From positions 1-6,155 of the forward strand of contig JANOXC010000073.1 in assembly GCA_031418215.1 (NCBI GenBank): a stretch of 6,155 nt of DNA, in the 5' to 3' direction. The notes under the pieces were generated by a model. It did not search any database. It was not told the DNA's origin and worked only from the letters and a program-made list of their open reading frames with translations. Below are positions 5,980 to 6,155 of this stretch, piece by piece (the stretch's first letter is position 1; the number at the start of each line of letters is the position of its first letter). The DNA comes from JANOXC01 sp031418215. Lineage in GTDB: Bacteria; Bacteroidota; Bacteroidia; AKYH767-A; OLB10. The translations under genes and the position numbers were made by a program.

Positions 5980-6155
5980 ATGACAAAGGCAAATCAACCA
6001 ACTTTAGATCGAAAACTAGGGCTTTTTCAGTCGACAGTCATCAATATGATTGACATGGTTGGTATTGGACCATTTGTTGTGCTGCCTTTGGTAATTGACC
6101 TTATGGGCGGGCCTAATTTTATATATGCCTGGATTGCCGGAGCCATATTATCATT
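5980..6155 (+). CDS. APC-superfamily amino-acid permease, N-terminal fragment (3' end outside the window)
   Basis: Only 58 complete codons are present, open to the right edge. ATG 5980 is the first start after an in-frame TAA at 5959-5961, so the start is well constrained. A short polar N-terminus (1-12) leads into LGLFQSTVINMIDMVGIGPF (13-32), then VVLPLVIDLMGG and PNFIYAWIAGAILS. This resembles TM1 and the beginning of TM2 in APC (amino acid-polyamine-organocation) transporters. In these the glycine-rich break in TM1 (here GIGPF, 28-32) forms part of the substrate and ion site. A proline occupies the position where many APC members have isoleucine or valine. Substrate and coupling ion cannot be told from this fragment; a full protein would have about 12 membrane helices and 420-480 residues. 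It is divergent from doxX. Confidence 0.78.
   Translation, partial: MTKANQPTLDRKLGLFQSTVINMIDMVGIGPFVVLPLVIDLMGGPNFIYAWIAGAILS

Noticed and set aside
1..6155. Defence island, CRISPR array, tRNA or rRNA, insertion sequence
   Set aside because: No regularly spaced repeats, cloverleaf-like sequence, transposase motifs or terminal inverted repeats were seen; the genes are ordinary housekeeping or membrane genes.

Overview
This window looks like chromosomal core genome from a member of the Bacteroidota (Cytophagales/Sphingobacteriales-like). The protein sequences of GyrA, ClpC and FabI resemble those of that phylum. The DNA is AT-rich. Start codons follow A/T-rich leaders without Shine-Dalgarno sequences, as is usual there. 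The assignment rests on recognition by eye, not on a database search.

Layout from left to right: (1) the N-terminal half of gyrA on the minus strand, running off the left edge; (2) a 345-base divergent intergenic region; (3) a complete clpC on the plus strand, ended by a strong intrinsic terminator; (4) a complete fabI on the minus strand, convergent with clpC and probably sharing that terminator; (5) a 276-base AT-rich gap holding a 16-base perfect palindrome, a large imperfect hairpin and a Bacteroidota-type promoter-like motif; (6) a small DoxX-family membrane protein gene on the minus strand; (7) a 131-base divergent gap; (8) the first 58 codons of an APC-family amino-acid permease on the plus strand, cut by the right edge.

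The genes do not form one pathway. GyrA handles DNA topology, ClpC unfolds proteins for degradation, FabI completes each cycle of fatty-acid elongation, and the last two are membrane proteins of uncertain substrate or role. None overlap, and each could have its own promoter. gyrA/clpC and doxX/permease are divergent pairs, clpC/fabI is convergent, and fabI and doxX are tandem but 276 bases apart.

I saw no mobile element, CRISPR array, RNA gene, toxin-antitoxin pair or defence system, and nothing that I would call a new biological system. The items worth a second look are modest: non-coding inverted repeats near promoters, a threonine at the quinolone-contact position of GyrA, and conserved phospho-arginine-pocket glutamates in ClpC.
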